Source: Deltaproteobacteria bacterium (GTDB lineage Bacteria; Desulfobacterota; Binatia; HRBIN30; JACQVA1). From it: a stretch of DNA of 35,317 nucleotides. Positions 34,046 to 35,317 of the stretch are shown here, one piece after another. The translations under genes and the position numbers were made by a program. Every line of letters starts with the position of its first letter. Within the stretch, counting starts at the first letter, position 1. The stretch spans positions 1 to 35,317 of the forward strand of contig JACQVA010000100.1 in NCBI GenBank assembly GCA_016210005.1, read 5' to 3'. The notes under the pieces were generated by a model. That model was not told the origin of the DNA and searched no databases. It saw only the letters and a program-made list of their open reading frames with translations.

Positions 34046-35083
34046 CTACGCCGCCCCTGACGGCAAGGGCTCGACCTCGAGCCCCATCGCCGCCACCATC
34101 GCGTGGGCTTCGCTCGGCGCCTGCCCCGGCGTGGTCAGGTAGCCGTCGACGAAGATCGAGTTCGCCACCACCAAAGCCAGCGCTTGAAACCAGCCGAGGT
34201 TGAGCTCGCGGCCGCCCGCCACCCGTAGCTCGGTGGTCGGATTGACCAGCCGAAACAGGCAGAGCGCCTTCAAACACCGGCCGGGATCCAGCGCCTGTCT
34301 TCCGGCCAGCGGCGTACCGTCAATCGGGTGTAGGAAATTCACCGGGAGTGAATCAACCGCCAACTCGCGCAGAGCGAAGGCCAGCTCGACCACATCCTCG
34401 TCGCGCTCGCCCATACCGATGATGCCGCCGCAACAGGTGGACAAGCCCGCACGCCGGATGGCGGCGACCGTGCGCAGGCGGTCCAGGTAGCTGTGGGTGG
34501 TACAGATCTCTCCGTGGAAGCGTTCGCTGGTGTTGAGATTGTGGTTAATCCAGCCGATGCCGGCGTGCTTGAGCGCCACCGCCTGCTGATCTTCGAGTAA
34601 CCCGGGCGAAACGCACAGCTCGAGCGTGGGGAACTCCGCTTTGATCGCGCGGGCAGCGGCGGCGAAGCGCTCGATGTCGGCCGCGCTCGGCGCGCGCCCG
34701 CTCGTCACCATGCAGTAGCGCCGGGCGCCCGCCGCCACCGCGCGCCGGGCGCCCGCCAGCAATTCCTCGACTGAGTCCAATCGGTAGCGGGGAATGGCCG
34801 CCTCCGAGATCGCCGATTGCGAGCAGTAGTGGCAGTCTTCCTGGCAAAGACCGCTGCGGGCGTTGCGCAGCAGACACAGCTTCACTCGCCGGCCGTGGAA
34901 ATGCGTACGCACACGAAAGGCCGCCCGCAGCAGCGCGGGTAGGTCCGCGTCGTCACAGCGCAACACCTCACAAGCGTCGCCGCGATCGAGCGCCTCCCCG
35001 CCGATCACGGCATCAGCCAAGGCTTCGTAGTCGTTCGACGGGTTGGTTACGGCAGGCTCAGTGGTGCTCGTCCAGGCTTCCAT
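34046..35083 (-). CDS. bioB: Biotin synthase BioB
   Basis: A 345-residue radical-SAM enzyme inserting sulfur into dethiobiotin, the last step of biotin synthesis. The 4Fe-4S motif is CQEDCHYC (Cys80, Cys84, Cys87). Further conserved pieces are RRYCMVTSGRAPS, ELCVSPGLL, NHNLNTS, STCCGGIIGMGE, VNFLHPIDGTPL and LRVAGGRE, matching the residues that hold the 2Fe-2S cluster. The frame is open to 35224, but the upstream part encodes SRFRGNDG, the translation of the TTCCCGC palindrome, so ATG at 35083 is the real start. No other bio genes are in the window. A GC-rich hairpin lies 18 nt upstream of the start. Confidence 0.93.
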   Translation of the reverse strand: MEAWTSTTEPAVTNPSNDYEALADAVIGGEALDRGDACEVLRCDDADLPALLRAAFRVRTHFHGRRVKLCLLRNARSGLCQEDCHYCSQSAISEAAIPRYRLDSVEELLAGARRAVAAGARRYCMVTSGRAPSAADIERFAAAARAIKAEFPTLELCVSPGLLEDQQAVALKHAGIGWINHNLNTSERFHGEICTTHSYLDRLRTVAAIRRAGLSTCCGGIIGMGERDEDVVELAFALRELAVDSLPVNFLHPIDGTPLAGRQALDPGRCLKALCLFRLVNPTTELRVAGGRELNLGWFQALALVVANSIFVDGYLTTPGQAPSEAHAMVAAMGLEVEPLPSGAA

Positions 35084-35101
35084 CGCTCGCACCGCTATCA
35101 A

Positions 35102-35133
35102 CACCCCCGCGGCCAAGCAAGCCGCCGGGGGTG
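35102..35133 (-). promoter_or_regulatory. GC-rich hairpin in the bioB 5' region
   Basis: CACCCCCGCGGC (35102-35113) pairs with GCCGCCGGGGGTG (35121-35133) around a 7-nt loop, with one bulged base. If transcribed towards bioB it would end about 18 nt before the ATG and could act as an attenuator or terminator. It may also be part of the composite repeat next to the GIY-YIG gene. Confidence 0.4.
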
Positions 35134-35134
35134 C

Positions 35135-35157
35135 GCGACAAATTTGTGGGTAACGTG
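35135..35157 (-). repeat. 23-bp block, second copy (inverse of 145-167)
   Basis: Identical in reverse complement to 145-167. It lies between the bioB-proximal hairpin and the TTCCCGC palindrome, and is therefore also upstream of the GIY-YIG gene that reads the other way. Confidence 0.6.
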
Positions 35158-35176
35158 GTTCGGTGTTATGGCCGTC

Positions 35177-35196
35177 ATTCCCGCGAAAGCGGGAAT
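35177..35196. repeat. ATTCCCGC-GAAA-GCGGGAAT palindrome
   Basis: Perfect 8-bp arms with a 4-nt GAAA loop. Dispersed palindromes of this sequence are common in many proteobacterial-type genomes and give RFRGND-type peptides when translated. It lies 20 bp upstream of the GIY-YIG reading frame. Confidence 0.8.
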
Positions 35197-35216
35197 CCAG
35201 TTTGGCCTTTGGCGCT

Positions 35217-35317
35217 ACGGACAAGCAGTTCTGCGTTTACATCCTGGCCAGCAAACGGAACGGCACGCTGTACCTTGGGGTGACTTCACAGCTGGCAACG
35301 CGGGTGTGGCAGCATAA
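35217..35317 (+). CDS. GIY-YIG endonuclease, 5' part only (window edge)
   Basis: The frame reads TDKQFCVYILASKRNGTLYL then GVTSQLATRVWQH before the window ends. VYIL and LYLG correspond to the GIY and YIG motifs of small YhbQ-like nucleases, with the following TSxLxxRVxxH helix. The expected ATG before DKQF is ACG here, so the start is either a TTG at 35202, another weak codon, or lost by mutation. The product's target is unknown. The gene lies directly beside the palindrome, a common arrangement for solo GIY-YIG genes in my experience (inference). Confidence 0.7.

Noticed and set aside
35084-35224. N-terminal extension of BioB
   Set aside because: It encodes SRFRGNDG from the TTCCCGC palindrome and passes through the 23-bp repeat, so it is untranslated repeat DNA.

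Overview
The window is GC-rich bacterial chromosome from a Gram-negative (diderm) organism. Outer-membrane and periplasmic functions are prominent: a PagL-type lipid A deacylase, a full-length DsbD, a DUF1302 outer-membrane protein, two DUF1329 exported proteins and an LpoA-like lipoprotein. The DUF1302/DUF1329 pairing, high GC and Pil-Chp-type chemosensory genes fit a deltaproteobacterial-like lineage such as Binatota (Desulfobacterota_B), but this assignment is inference only. No rRNA, tRNA, CRISPR, phage or complete IS was seen. LAYOUT: bases 1-240 hold a decayed palindromic repeat, a second palindrome and a promoter. They are followed by a RibBA-like protein that has lost catalytic residues in both domains (241-1485), a divergent pagL-like/dsbD pair (1496-3889), and a leftward set of ATP-grasp ligase, PLP decarboxylase-like protein and radC (4018-7416). 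A small secreted protein follows (7623-7871). CORE: about 16.6 kb (7991-24586, minus strand) is one tightly packed chemosensory operon. In transcription order it encodes CheW-DUF4388 fusion, REC plus pseudo-REC protein, PilH-type REC, CheW, double-HAMP MCP, CheR, CheA with three HPt domains and a C-terminal REC, CheB, and a 1683-residue coiled-coil protein ending in two degenerate receiver domains. From the second gene onward the domain order matches Pseudomonas pilG-H-I-J-K-chpA-chpB. The last position, where chpC would be, holds the coiled-coil protein instead. That protein carries an internal tandem repeat with an exact 93-residue period. It recalls myxobacterial AglZ/FrzS (pseudo-receiver plus coiled coil) with the domain order reversed, and is the best candidate here for an undescribed part: a chemosensory-linked scaffold or polarity protein. 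RIGHT SIDE: a DUF1329-DUF1302 operon (29068-24875, minus) stands back-to-back with a second DUF1329 paralogue (29341-31317, plus), which has a candidate sigma-54 promoter. Then come a TPR/LpoA-like lipoprotein with a near-leaderless promoter, a macrodomain protein, bioB on the minus strand, and the first codons of a GIY-YIG nuclease cut by the window end. A composite repeat (TTCCCGC palindrome plus a 23-bp identical block) occurs at both ends of the window. It lies upstream of ribBA and of bioB, in the same orientation relative to each gene. HOW GENES WORK TOGETHER: the chemosensory operon should pass signal from the periplasmic sensor of the MCP through CheA to several receivers, with CheR/CheB adaptation and output probably on type IV pili or surface motility. 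No pilus structural genes are in the window. The DUF1329/DUF1302 proteins probably form an envelope system handling hydrophobic substrates or lipoproteins.
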